Below, in pieces: positions 7,792 through 16,894 of a stretch of 58,417 bases of DNA. The stretch's first letter is position 1; each line of letters opens with the position of its first letter. The translations under genes and the position numbers were made by a program. The notes under the pieces were generated by a model that ran no database searches, was not told the origin of the DNA, and worked only from the letters and a program-made list of their open reading frames with translations. Origin of the DNA: Clostridia bacterium (lineage in GTDB: Bacteria; Bacillota; Clostridia; Saccharofermentanales; Saccharofermentanaceae). Location: NCBI GenBank assembly GCA_024403735.1, contig JAKSRG010000017.1:1-58417 (forward strand). The letters run 5' to 3'.

Positions 7792-9587
7792 TACTTCTGC
7801 TCCTTCTTATCAGACTTACTATAATCCTGAAGTCTTACACGGTCGCCATCCTGAAGTGGTACTTCACTTCTTGTAATGAACTGATAGTTCTGTTCCTTGA
7901 GCTTGTCGCTCTTAATAGCTGTTCTTGAACCATCTGTATCTTCGATCTCAACATCAATTCTCTTAACTGTGTACTTAGTTCCAAGAGGTGTTGACTCTTC
8001 AACAAGTGCATATACGAACGTACCACTGTTATCTGTGTTAACAGCACTACTTGGTACGATGTTCTCGTAATTCTTATTGCTCTTAGCTGCAAGAACAGTA
8101 ATCTCCTCACCTGGATAGATATAATCACCAGATACAACGCACTTAACAACTCTTGTGTTACGTGGATCTGCCTCTGAAGGCTTAATAGATACAACCTGAC
8201 ATGAGCTATACCAACCATCCTGTGGTGTCAATTCCATACCAACATAGAAAGACTTAGACTGTTCTGTTGTGAATGTGAATGACGCAACACATACTCGCTC
8301 GCTTGTATCAGGAATTACATTAAAGAGAACCATATCCTGTGTGAGGATATCACCTTCGTTTACCTGAAGGTCAAAAATCATACCATCAGCTGGAGCGCAA
8401 ATCTCTGTGATAGCAAGGCTCTCCTGAAGCTTTGCAATCTTTTCTGCCTGATCAAGGAGGTCCTGGTCTCTCTTAGCATCAGCATCTGCCTTCTTATCAC
8501 TATCAATACTGTCATTAATCTTCTGATCTGACAAAGTCTGCTGTGCCTGTGAAAGGCTAGCATTAGCACTGCTCAAATCAGCCTGAGCCTGTGAAACTGA
8601 TGGAAGATCACTAGCTGCATCAATAATTCCCTGCGCTTCGTCAATAAGACCCTGAAGTCTAGCTGACTCAGCTGAAGCTGTAGTTAATCTTTCTCTAGCA
8701 CTATCGAGCAAAGGGAGAAGTGCATCACGATCCGCATAATAGCCCCAAAGCTTCTCTTCATTACTACCAACTGCTGGAGGTGGAAGACCTGGATTATCAC
8801 TAGGTGCTACATAATCTGGATTAGGAATAACAGCCTCAGGATCATCTGGGTTTTCAGGATCTGGGATAAACTCAGGAAGAACCTCTGGAGGTGTAGTAAA
8901 TCCTTCTTCAGGAACGTTAGCCTCAAGATAAGCTGGATCAACAATAACCTCAAGAATACCAATGTTATTCTCAATCTCAGCTAACTCAGTCTCATAATCC
9001 TCAATTGTGTCAGAAATAGAAGCTACCTCTGCCTGGCTAGCAATAAGCAATGGCTGGTTGTCAGCAATTACCTGCTGTGCTGCTGCAATAGTGCCTTCTT
9101 TATTCTGTGCCTGGTTAAGTGTTGTCTGAGCGTCATTTACATTTGTTGATGCAGCACTGATTGTCTGCTCATAGCTTGTATAGTCAGGTCCATGATTAGG
9201 AAGTCTATCCTCATAACCCTTATCCTTCAAAGCCTGATCATAAGCATCAATCAGAGACTGAAGTTCTTCATTGTCTTCATCAGAAGCAACAAGCTTAATA
9301 CAAACATCACCCATGAATACATCATCGTAATTTGTAATCTCTACTGATTCAACTTTACGACCTTCGAGCTCCTTTGGAACCTTGTACTTTGTCTTGTTCT
9401 CGATATCAATAGTAGCTGTAGCTGTTGTCTGTGATGAGAGGTTACCCCATACAGCATTCTCTGCTACTACCTTAGGAATAGTCGCATTCATAATTGTATT
9501 TGAGAAGAATGTAAGAATGAGCAAGATTGCGAGGAAAGCAACGATTGCTCTTACTACCCATTTTCTTGTATTTTTCTTATCAGCCAT
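7791..9587 (-). CDS. HlyD/MacA-type membrane fusion (adaptor) protein
   Basis: TM anchor at residues ~13-33, a beta segment, a long coiled-coil hairpin rich in Ala/Gln/Asp (about 105-215 and 285-400), a lipoyl-like return strand (ICAPADGMIFDLQVNEGDIL, about 405-424) and a C-terminal beta-barrel region. Family members link a transporter to the outside layers or bring substrates to it. The hairpin tip (about 220-278) carries an unusual Pro/Glu/Asp-rich insert. The gene sits between importer 2 permeases (54 bp upstream) and the MacB-like permease (1-bp overlap), so all may be one transcript. Confidence 0.82.
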   Translation of the reverse strand: MADKKNTRKWVVRAIVAFLAILLILTFFSNTIMNATIPKVVAENAVWGNLSSQTTATATIDIENKTKYKVPKELEGRKVESVEITNYDDVFMGDVCIKLVASDEDNEELQSLIDAYDQALKDKGYEDRLPNHGPDYTSYEQTISAASTNVNDAQTTLNQAQNKEGTIAAAQQVIADNQPLLIASQAEVASISDTIEDYETELAEIENNIGILEVIVDPAYLEANVPEEGFTTPPEVLPEFIPDPENPDDPEAVIPNPDYVAPSDNPGLPPPAVGSNEEKLWGYYADRDALLPLLDSARERLTTASAESARLQGLIDEAQGIIDAASDLPSVSQAQADLSSANASLSQAQQTLSDQKINDSIDSDKKADADAKRDQDLLDQAEKIAKLQESLAITEICAPADGMIFDLQVNEGDILTQDMVLFNVIPDTSERVCVASFTFTTEQSKSFYVGMELTPQDGWYSSCQVVSIKPSEADPRNTRVVKCVVSGDYIYPGEEITVLAAKSNKNYENIVPSSAVNTDNSGTFVYALVEESTPLGTKYTVKRIDVEIEDTDGSRTAIKSDKLKEQNYQFITRSEVPLQDGDRVRLQDYSKSDKKEQK

Positions 9588-9641
9588 TTTATGCCTCCGA
9601 ATGAATTATCTATATATATCTATTATTAAACACTCAGCTAA

Positions 9642-10715
9642 TTACTTAAGACCTGAATGTGAGATACCTTCAACCAAGTATTCCTCACCGAGCAAGAAGA
9701 TTAACAATGCTGGTATCATATATAATGCTGAGGCCGCGAACGCGATACCAATCTCAGCTTCATTAATCTGTGACAAGAATACTGATAGCGGTTGCTTCTC
9801 TTTATCTGTCAAAAGTACTAGCGGTTGTTCTACCATGTTCCAGTAATCGATGAACAAGAGAATTGCTAGTGCGAAGATTGCGCTCTTACAAGTAGGAAGT
9901 GCAATCTTTGTAAATATCTGCCACTCAGTAGCTCCATCAAGCTTTGCTGCTTCGATATATGAAGAAGGGATCTGTCTCATATACTTTGTAAGAAGGAAGC
10001 AACTGAATGTCGAGAAAATACCAGGAAGAATAATCGCCCAGATTGTATTGAGAAGGTGAAGCTTCTCAGAAATCATATAGTTAGGAACGAGTGTAACCTG
10101 GAATGGCATGAGCATCAAGATTACATATGAGAAGAACAATATCTCTCTTCTCTTCTTACGATATCTTGCGAAACTATAGGCAGCGAATGAAGATACAACC
10201 AACTGACCAAGTACGATTGGAACTACAAGGATGATTGAGTTCCAGAACTTAAGAAGATACGTAGGGCTCATGAACAGAAGTGTTTTATACTGCTCAAATG
10301 TAACTCTCTCAGGAACCAATCTAAGAACTGGTGTTCTGTCGATATATCCTGCTCCCTTCGATGAAGATAATCCAGACAAGCTCTGGAAAATTACACCGTA
10401 GTTATCACTAATCTCTGCTGATGACATAAATGAGTTAATGAATGTATAGAAAATTGGGATTAACGCGAGGATTGATGCAATCACTGCAATAACAATTCCA
10501 ACTCCCATACCAAAGTTTGTAACTCGCTTACGTCTTTGGAGAACCTTCTTAGCTCTCTTACGCTCATTAGCGAAATATGATTCTCTTGCCTGTGGTGTCA
10601 TGTGATCGAACTTACTCTCGAACACTGGCATTTCTGTAAAAACTTTACGTCTAGCTAGAGTAGCAGCCTTACGACGTTCAAGTTGTTTGTCTGTAAAAAC
10701 TTGTCTTCCGTACAT
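9642..10715 (-). CDS. Carbohydrate ABC transporter permease, MalG type (importer 2)
   Basis: Binding-protein-dependent sugar permease. The EAA loop reads EAAKLDGATEWQIFTKIALP, around residue 255. It carries an N-terminal cytoplasmic extension of ~60 Lys/Arg-rich residues before TM1, which makes it longer (357) than usual (~280). It starts 4 bp after the stop of the MalF-type permease, so the two are co-translated. The HlyD-like gene follows at 54 bp, with no terminator visible between them. Confidence 0.92.
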   Translation of the reverse strand: MYGRQVFTDKQLERRKAATLARRKVFTEMPVFESKFDHMTPQARESYFANERKRAKKVLQRRKRVTNFGMGVGIVIAVIASILALIPIFYTFINSFMSSAEISDNYGVIFQSLSGLSSSKGAGYIDRTPVLRLVPERVTFEQYKTLLFMSPTYLLKFWNSIILVVPIVLGQLVVSSFAAYSFARYRKKRREILFFSYVILMLMPFQVTLVPNYMISEKLHLLNTIWAIILPGIFSTFSCFLLTKYMRQIPSSYIEAAKLDGATEWQIFTKIALPTCKSAIFALAILLFIDYWNMVEQPLVLLTDKEKQPLSVFLSQINEAEIGIAFAASALYMIPALLIFLLGEEYLVEGISHSGLK

Positions 10716-10719
10716 ATGC

Positions 10720-11667
10720 TTACTCCTCTATGCTCTCGCCGAATTTTGCTTCACAAATGAACAAAACTCCTACGATGATAATCATTGCAATACACATTAT
10801 GATGGCGCCAGCTGAGAGCTTGGAGTAATCAAGTCTTGTGAACGCATTATTCATAAAGTGCTGTAACATATACAAATTGTCGTATGGATAATCACCAGTC
10901 AAAAGATATACTTCACGGAATATCTTAAATGAGTTGATAAGTGACATAATACCAACAAAGAAAATTGTTGAACTAAGATAGTAGAGCTTGATAGAGAAAA
11001 ATCTCTTTATTGGACCAGCTCCGTCCATCTTGGCAGACTCAATAATCTCACCTGGAATATTATTGAGAGCTGCGAGGAAGAGCACCATGTTATAACCTAA
11101 ATTCTTCCATAAGAACATGATGAGGATTACAACCTGAGCATAGTCAGATTTGAGCCAGTCTGTCTTGGATAATCCAAAGAGTGTCTCACCCCAACCATTA
11201 ATTACACCGTTATAACTAAAGAATACCTGCCAGATAAGTACGATAGATGCTACTGGAACCATCATAGGATTAAGAAGAATACTTCTAAATACACTCTTAC
11301 CAGGCATACCACTATTTAGTAGCAATGCAATCAACAATGACAATACTACTGCGAGCGGAACCGCAAGAAGAGCAAATGTAAGAGTATTCTTAGCTGCTGA
11401 CTGGAACGCATTGTTAGTAAATACACGTTCGTAGTTGATGAAACCTATGAAATCTGTCTTTGTAGCAGACTTCTGGAAAGATGTCTTGCCGAGCATAAGT
11501 AGCGGCAAGAAAAAGAAAACTACAACACCAGCAAGACTTGGCAAAAGATAAGCCGTGAACACACTCCAATCGAGTGCCTTACGTCTTAACTTAAGCATCT
11601 TCTTCTGTTTGTTAGTAGGTTTCTTATAATGCTTTATCTCATTTTGCACATTATTTGTCTCAGACAT
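10720..11667 (-). CDS. Carbohydrate ABC transporter permease, MalF type (importer 2)
   Basis: Six-TM sugar permease of normal length (315). The EAA loop is ESAKMDGAGPIKRFFSIKLY at about residues 210-230. Unlike its counterpart at 1016-3517 it has only the usual short loop between TM1 and TM2. It lies downstream of the second binding lipoprotein, but a terminator-like hairpin (11848-11897) and a 257-bp gap separate them, so the permeases may be transcribed partly from their own promoter. Confidence 0.92.
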   Translation of the reverse strand: MSETNNVQNEIKHYKKPTNKQKKMLKLRRKALDWSVFTAYLLPSLAGVVVFFFLPLLMLGKTSFQKSATKTDFIGFINYERVFTNNAFQSAAKNTLTFALLAVPLAVVLSLLIALLLNSGMPGKSVFRSILLNPMMVPVASIVLIWQVFFSYNGVINGWGETLFGLSKTDWLKSDYAQVVILIMFLWKNLGYNMVLFLAALNNIPGEIIESAKMDGAGPIKRFFSIKLYYLSSTIFFVGIMSLINSFKIFREVYLLTGDYPYDNLYMLQHFMNNAFTRLDYSKLSAGAIIMCIAMIIIVGVLFICEAKFGESIEE

Positions 11668-11847
11668 ACCAAACCTTCTATATCTATACCTTTTACCTTA
11701 ATAACCTTTTCCTATTATAGTTATAAGTTATTAAGACTTTACTAAGAAATTAAGCAAATTTAGGGAAAATTGCATTTTTCTGGGCTTTCTATAACCATTG
11801 ACGATATTGAAGCGTGATTTGTTTCATGTTTTCGAGAAATTCTAAAC

Positions 11848-11897
11848 AAAATAAAAGCAGTCATTCGCATGTGAATAATCCACACGGAAAAGACTGC
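11848..11897 (-). terminator. Terminator after the importer 2 binding protein
   Basis: Minus-strand stem with outer arms GCAGTC / GACTGC and inner arms TGTG / CACA, followed by TTTTATTTTG. It would limit read-through from the binding-protein gene into the permeases, as the hairpin at 3560 does in importer 1. Confidence 0.75.
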
Positions 11898-11924
11898 CCT
11901 TTAATACTAATAATGGTCGATTAC

Positions 11925-13406
11925 TTATCCAATATAAAGACCTGTTACCTCTTGGACATTATATTGGAAGTGATCAATAGTTTCAGCTCTTGTGTAAATG
12001 CCAGAGAGATAATCATTAATCGCGATGATCCAATAAATTTCAATAACCTCGTTATAATCATCGTAACCATTTAAGTGTGTCTTGCCATTTACAGCAGCGA
12101 ATACTTCATAAATATTCTGACCACCAAAGAGATCAATAGATCCATCAACTTCTTTCATTACTACGTTCGATGGTACAACATCTTGCCAATCTTCAAAGTA
12201 TCCATCCATAGTACTTGTAGCCAACTGATACTGGAAACCCGTCTCAGAAGTATCAAGTGTAACCCATGTAAGAAAATCTGCAATTGCAGCCTTCTTCTCA
12301 TCACTACAGTTAGCAGTAAACTTCGATGTCATAATCCATGCACCACCCCAGAAATAATTGAACGGTGCTTCACAAACTCTCCAGTCACCATAAGTACTTC
12401 CAGCATTCAATTTGAGCAAATAATTAGCGAACCACATTGGTCCAAAATATGCGAATACTGGTCTTCCTTCTTCATAAGCGTCACCCATTGAGTCGTACCA
12501 ATCATAAGTCCACATAGTTGTGTTATTAGTGTATAAATTATCACTAAGTATCCTAGCTGTATCGATAAAATCAATTCTGTCATCAGCCAAATTTAATTCA
12601 CCATCGATATCCCAGAACTCAGGAACAGAACCTGATAATGGTCTCCAGAGGTCTTCCATTCCAGTTACTACAGCATATCCATTATTGTATAGCTCCTCTG
12701 AAGCTATTAACAAGCTGTCCCAACTGTTAGTTCCTGTACCGAAAATCTTACCAATCTCATCTGGATCAGAAGTGCCAAATGTCTCCTCAGCAATAGATGC
12801 TCTGTAGAACATAACTGAACTTGTACTCTGATATGAAAGGCCTACAACCTCACCATCACTTGCTCTTGTTCCGTACTCTACTGAATATGGAGTTATTTCT
12901 GCATCAGCTATTAACTGATCCACATCAATTCCGAGATCTTTGTAAGTACCAGCATATTCACTCATATCACCACTGATATATTTATTACCGAATGCACTCT
13001 CAACACAATAAATATCAGGAGCATAACCATAACCTGCTGCCATACAATTATCGAGAGCGGACTGATATGCACCACCATCAGTAGCTACGATTGTGACATT
13101 AAAAGTGTACTCACAATCTGGATGCTGTTCCAAATATTCCTCAGCGATACTAGGCAATTCATTAGTATAAGACCATAGACTAATAACCTTGGAATCATCA
13201 ATCTCTACTGGTTCAGTTTCATCTGTTGTTGTCTCCACTGGCTCTGTATATACAGGATCATCAGTAGGCTCTGGATCATCTTCTGTGCTCTTTACTTCAA
13301 TCTTGGATTGCTTAAATGTTCCTGGCTCAACTTTGGCGCATGCACCAAAGAAAATCGCCATCGTAAGTATCATTGATACTGAACCTAATAACTTATTCTT
13401 CTTCAT
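11925..13406 (-). CDS. Sugar-binding lipoprotein of ABC importer 2
   Basis: Family 1 extracellular solute-binding protein. Signal peptide with lipobox FGAC, then a Thr/Glu/Asp-rich linker (to about residue 75), then the binding domain from VISLWSYTNELPSI. I place the start at the second Met codon (13406): GGAGAG lies eight bases upstream of it but only two to three before the first Met at 13412. It is a paralogue of the 3623-5044 protein. manC ends 37 bp upstream on the same strand, so the importer is probably co-transcribed with a GDP-mannose gene; a mannose-containing ligand is possible but unproven. Confidence 0.9.
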   Translation of the reverse strand: MKKNKLLGSVSMILTMAIFFGACAKVEPGTFKQSKIEVKSTEDDPEPTDDPVYTEPVETTTDETEPVEIDDSKVISLWSYTNELPSIAEEYLEQHPDCEYTFNVTIVATDGGAYQSALDNCMAAGYGYAPDIYCVESAFGNKYISGDMSEYAGTYKDLGIDVDQLIADAEITPYSVEYGTRASDGEVVGLSYQSTSSVMFYRASIAEETFGTSDPDEIGKIFGTGTNSWDSLLIASEELYNNGYAVVTGMEDLWRPLSGSVPEFWDIDGELNLADDRIDFIDTARILSDNLYTNNTTMWTYDWYDSMGDAYEEGRPVFAYFGPMWFANYLLKLNAGSTYGDWRVCEAPFNYFWGGAWIMTSKFTANCSDEKKAAIADFLTWVTLDTSETGFQYQLATSTMDGYFEDWQDVVPSNVVMKEVDGSIDLFGGQNIYEVFAAVNGKTHLNGYDDYNEVIEIYWIIAINDYLSGIYTRAETIDHFQYNVQEVTGLYIG

Positions 13407-13442
13407 TCTCATATCTCTCCGTCAGTTTCCAACAAACCTGAA

Positions 13443-14525
13443 TTACAACAAATCTTCTCTTCCAATCTCCTTAAGACGATCAACCATAAGCTTAACGTCC
13501 TGAGCATTATCCTTATTGCAAACCATGATTGTATCTTCTGTCTGAACAATAACAAGATTATCAACGCCAATTGTTGTGATGAGCTTATCGCCTGACTTGT
13601 TGAAGATTACTGAATTAGATGTCTTAATGCCTTCATGAGCACCTACTACTACATTACCCTCAGCGGACTTCTCGAAAACAGCATCCAAAGCATCCCATGA
13701 TCCAACATCATTCCAGCCGAACTCTGCAGGGATACAATAAACACCTGAAGCCTTCTCCATAATACCGTAGTCGATTGAAATCTTCTCAAGCTCTGGATAT
13801 GTCTTAGCGATAGCATCAGCCTCAGCATCTGTTCGCAAAGTGTCATAAATAGCTTCCATCTTCTCGTATGTATCTGGGAGATACTGCTTGAATGCATCTA
13901 GGATAACTGATGCCTTCCAGATGAACATACCTGAATTCCATACATACTTACCTGTCTCGAGGTAACCACGAGCAACTTCCTCATTTGGCTTTTCTACGAA
14001 CTGGATAAGCTCATAAACTTCCTTGTTCTCTGCGATAGCTTCATCAGATACCTTGATATAGCCATAACCTGTTGATGGGAATGTTGGCTTGATACCAATT
14101 GTTACAATTCTATCGAGCTTCTCTGCTGTCTCAAAAGCAACGTCCAATACTCTCTCGTATTCCTTAATATTAGCAATATGATGATCAGCAGGAAGAACTG
14201 CCATGAGTGCATCACCATAGAGTTTCTTCATTGTCATTGCAGCATAGATAATACATGGCGCTGTATTTCTCTGAACTGGCTCAATGAGGATGTGACTTCT
14301 ATCAACTTCACTGAACAATACCTTGTCCATGAGTTCAGCCTGTTTTTCATTAGTTACAATAAATGTATTCTCGCGACCAACCACGCCCTCGTAGTGCTTG
14401 ATTGTCTCATTAATCATTACATCATCACCTGTGAGCTTAGCGAGCTGCTTAGGTGTAGTCATTCTTGATACTGGCCAGAATCTTGTTCCGCCACCACCAG
14501 CCATAATAACTGCTGTCTTAATCAT
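13443..14525 (-). CDS. manC: Mannose-1-phosphate guanylyltransferase
   Basis: Makes GDP-mannose from mannose-1-phosphate and GTP. The N-terminal nucleotidyltransferase signature GGGGTRFWPVSR (residues ~10-21) is followed by TPKQLAKL. Further family motifs are LIEPVQRNTAP, VLPADHHI, GYGYIKV, FVEKP and WNSGMF. At 360 residues it is the short, monofunctional form without the phosphomannose isomerase domain. GAGAGG lies nine bases before the ATG. GDP-mannose would feed the polysaccharide operon at 16.9-28.9 kb, whose first gene encodes a GDP-6-deoxy-mannose reductase. Confidence 0.95.
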   Translation of the reverse strand: MIKTAVIMAGGGGTRFWPVSRMTTPKQLAKLTGDDVMINETIKHYEGVVGRENTFIVTNEKQAELMDKVLFSEVDRSHILIEPVQRNTAPCIIYAAMTMKKLYGDALMAVLPADHHIANIKEYERVLDVAFETAEKLDRIVTIGIKPTFPSTGYGYIKVSDEAIAENKEVYELIQFVEKPNEEVARGYLETGKYVWNSGMFIWKASVILDAFKQYLPDTYEKMEAIYDTLRTDAEADAIAKTYPELEKISIDYGIMEKASGVYCIPAEFGWNDVGSWDALDAVFEKSAEGNVVVGAHEGIKTSNSVIFNKSGDKLITTIGVDNLVIVQTEDTIMVCNKDNAQDVKLMVDRLKEIGREDLL

Positions 14526-14570
14526 AGAAATTTACCTCTCTATATAAATAGTATTTAATATATATAAAAC

Positions 14571-14633
14571 ATTATATAAACAATGAATTTATGTGCATCA
14601 TCGACATTGCGACGACATTCATAATATTATACT
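14571..14633. promoter_or_regulatory. Divergent promoter region between manC and the HAD gene
   Basis: The 155-bp region between the two starts is very AT-rich. A minus-strand TATAAT (14576-14571) suits manC and a plus-strand TATACT (14628-14633) suits the HAD gene. No convincing -35 boxes at standard spacing were found. Confidence 0.45.
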
Positions 14634-14680
14634 CTATAACTTGTTAAACTCATATTACATCGATAGGGAGTTCGCTCATA

Positions 14681-15517
14681 ATGTCTAATACTTACAAATA
14701 TCTTGTTGCTTCTGATATGGATCACACACTTATCTACCCGGGTAAAGATGTATCTCCTAGAAATAGAGAAGCCATTCGTGCACTTCAGGATAAAGGTGTG
14801 GCAATCACAATTGCTACAGGACGAACTTCTTTCCTAATTGGTAAATATACTGACGATCTCGGAATAACTGAGCCATGCATCACTAGTAATGGTGGAGCTT
14901 TATTCGACCCAACTACTCTAACAGATGTATTTTCAGATGATATCGATGAAGCAACAGTTAAGGATATGATCGCGTTCTTTTTCGAGCGCCACTTAGACTT
15001 CGTATGTTATGCATGTGAAGCTGTATACTTCGCACCATATAGCAACCGCAAGCAGTTCTTCGTTGAATATAACAAAGGAACTCCAGATAGACTCAAGGCA
15101 AAGATTGCTGACTTCACTGAGGAAATGCTAGCTATCGGTAACTACCCACGCTTTAATAAACTTCTCGTTGTTGGCGCAGATGAAGATAGCGTTCAGAAGA
15201 TTATGGCACGAACAGATGTCGACGCTGTTTTCTCCCAAAAGGATTTCCTAGATATCATGAAGCCAGGCGCATCTAAGGGTAACGGACTACTTAAGCTTGC
15301 TGACATGTTAGGAGTTCCTCACGAGAATACTTTCGCTATTGGCGATAACGATAACGACCTATCCATGCTCCTTGCTGCTGGCCATGGAATTGCTATGGGC
15401 AACAGTTCAGATGAGATAAAGGCCCAGTGCGAATATACAACTGATACTTGCCTCGAAGACGGTTTTGCCAAGGCAGTATTTGATTACATTCTCCCAATAG
15501 TCGATAAAGGTGAATAA
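14681..15517 (+). CDS. Cof-type HAD-IIB family phosphatase
   Basis: Haloacid dehalogenase-superfamily phosphohydrolase. Motif I is DMDHT (Asp nucleophile, about residues 12-16), motif II includes TIATGRTS, the motif III lysine lies in GASKGNGL, and motif IV is GDNDNDLSML. The region between is the type IIB cap. Members dephosphorylate sugar phosphates, flavin or nucleotide derivatives; the substrate cannot be told. It is transcribed divergently from manC and converges with the lipoprotein gene that ends 8 bp away. Confidence 0.88.
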   Translation: MSNTYKYLVASDMDHTLIYPGKDVSPRNREAIRALQDKGVAITIATGRTSFLIGKYTDDLGITEPCITSNGGALFDPTTLTDVFSDDIDEATVKDMIAFFFERHLDFVCYACEAVYFAPYSNRKQFFVEYNKGTPDRLKAKIADFTEEMLAIGNYPRFNKLLVVGADEDSVQKIMARTDVDAVFSQKDFLDIMKPGASKGNGLLKLADMLGVPHENTFAIGDNDNDLSMLLAAGHGIAMGNSSDEIKAQCEYTTDTCLEDGFAKAVFDYILPIVDKGE

Positions 15518-15525
15518 TTCAAATA

Positions 15526-16677
15526 TCAGCTCGCCTGATGGAATGACATCTCCTTAATGACACCGTCTTCAACAACAACATCTCTTACGAAGACAGGATT
15601 ACCAATAAAACCTGTTGATTCATACGTATTATACGCATCAGGTTCATAGCCCAAGAACGCATTGCAGAATACTGAATCTTGGAATTTACCTACATACTCA
15701 TAGGATGTCGGAACATTCACAAACCCTGTCTCAGTATAGTAATGGAAGTTAGAACACTTGAAGACACAATTCTCATCTACTGGCAAAACCATAATTTTCT
15801 TATCAAGACAAATTGAAACATGAGATATATTTTCTACACGTCCAGAAGTTTCATTATCCATTAGTGCATATCCGATATCATAAGCATCACCATATGAGAA
15901 ATCCTTCTGAATATCGTACACTTTGCCATCATAAGTAAATGTTCCCACATAGTTGTAATCTGAATCATAGCTAATATTAATATCTTCGATTTTGTCCCAT
16001 ACGAGTACTTCACTAAGAATAATAAACATCTTTGAACCATCTTCAGAATAACCGAGAAGTTCACCGTCATAGGAACCATCGACAATGCCTAAACTACTTT
16101 TTACACTATCTTGTGTATATGCCGAATCAGGCATCATAGGAAAACTCTTAATCTCATCGTATGAAAACATCTTATCTACTGGCTTACCACAATCCTGCGC
16201 ATAATATAGCTCTACCTGCTTATCCTCAGAGATTGAGTAGCAACAAAGAATTCTGTCATTATCCTCTTCGTGATTACATAATGACATCAAATAAACTGCC
16301 TGATCGCCACAATCGCGATACATAGTATATGTTGCATCTGGATGATCTTTGTGATGTTCTGAGATGTAGTTCAAGAATAGCTGGAATGCCTCATCTACTG
16401 GCATATCAAAATAGAAATCATATGAAGTAGCAACAGGTATTTCTTGAGGTTCTAACTGAGTTTCCTCTACAACCTCTGTCTCTTCAACTTCAGTCTCAGT
16501 GACCTCTGTAGCCGTAGTCTCCACAGTTGTCTCTGTAGTAGCTTCGCTGGTAGTTTCCTCTAAAACAGTTGTCTCATGAGTAACAGTTGTCTCTTCTGAT
16601 GAAGTGCTAGCACACGCAGTTGTCACCATAGCTAACGCGAGCGCCATACATACAGCATGGTACATTTTCTTTTTCAT
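15526..16677 (-). CDS. Lipoprotein of unknown function, Thr/Glu-rich stalk
   Basis: I place the start at 16677, where GAGGAG lies eight bases upstream of the ATG and the product begins with a proper signal peptide ending in lipobox TTAC. A longer reading from 16728 would put a charged stretch in front of the signal. Residues ~25-80 are almost entirely Thr, Glu and Val. The following ~300 residues form a beta-rich domain with several Cys that I do not recognise. Its own promoter must lie in 16678-16842; a terminator of the glycan operon ends just upstream. Confidence 0.75.
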   Translation of the reverse strand: MKKKMYHAVCMALALAMVTTACASTSSEETTVTHETTVLEETTSEATTETTVETTATEVTETEVEETEVVEETQLEPQEIPVATSYDFYFDMPVDEAFQLFLNYISEHHKDHPDATYTMYRDCGDQAVYLMSLCNHEEDNDRILCCYSISEDKQVELYYAQDCGKPVDKMFSYDEIKSFPMMPDSAYTQDSVKSSLGIVDGSYDGELLGYSEDGSKMFIILSEVLVWDKIEDINISYDSDYNYVGTFTYDGKVYDIQKDFSYGDAYDIGYALMDNETSGRVENISHVSICLDKKIMVLPVDENCVFKCSNFHYYTETGFVNVPTSYEYVGKFQDSVFCNAFLGYEPDAYNTYESTGFIGNPVFVRDVVVEDGVIKEMSFHQAS

Positions 16678-16842
16678 ATATCTTCTCCTCATTCCCTTAA
16701 GGATGCCTTCCCTTATGGTTGCCAGCATCCTAACTAATAACGGAATACTTGATCTTCCCCGTATATCAATTCCATTTCACACATTATAGGATAGTCGTCT
16801 TCGAAATACATTATTTTCGATCAAATAGTAACTAATTTCACG

Positions 16843-16886
16843 CAATAAAAAAGCGATATATCAGAATTCAATCTTAAATATATCGC
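16843..16886 (-). terminator. Terminator of the polysaccharide operon
   Basis: Minus-strand stem GCGATATAT / ATATATCGC followed by TTTTTTATTG. It lies directly after the stop of the last glycosyltransferase gene at 16895. Confidence 0.8.
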
Positions 16887-16894
16887 AATATTTA

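Noticed and set aside
9382..9846. 154-codon plus-strand frame
   Set aside because: It lies across the ends of two well-supported minus-strand genes (HlyD-like adaptor and MalG-type permease); no site and no recognisable protein.
12075..12491. 138-codon plus-strand frame
   Set aside because: Antisense to the binding lipoprotein of importer 2; Cys/Ser/Ile-rich product typical of a shadow frame.
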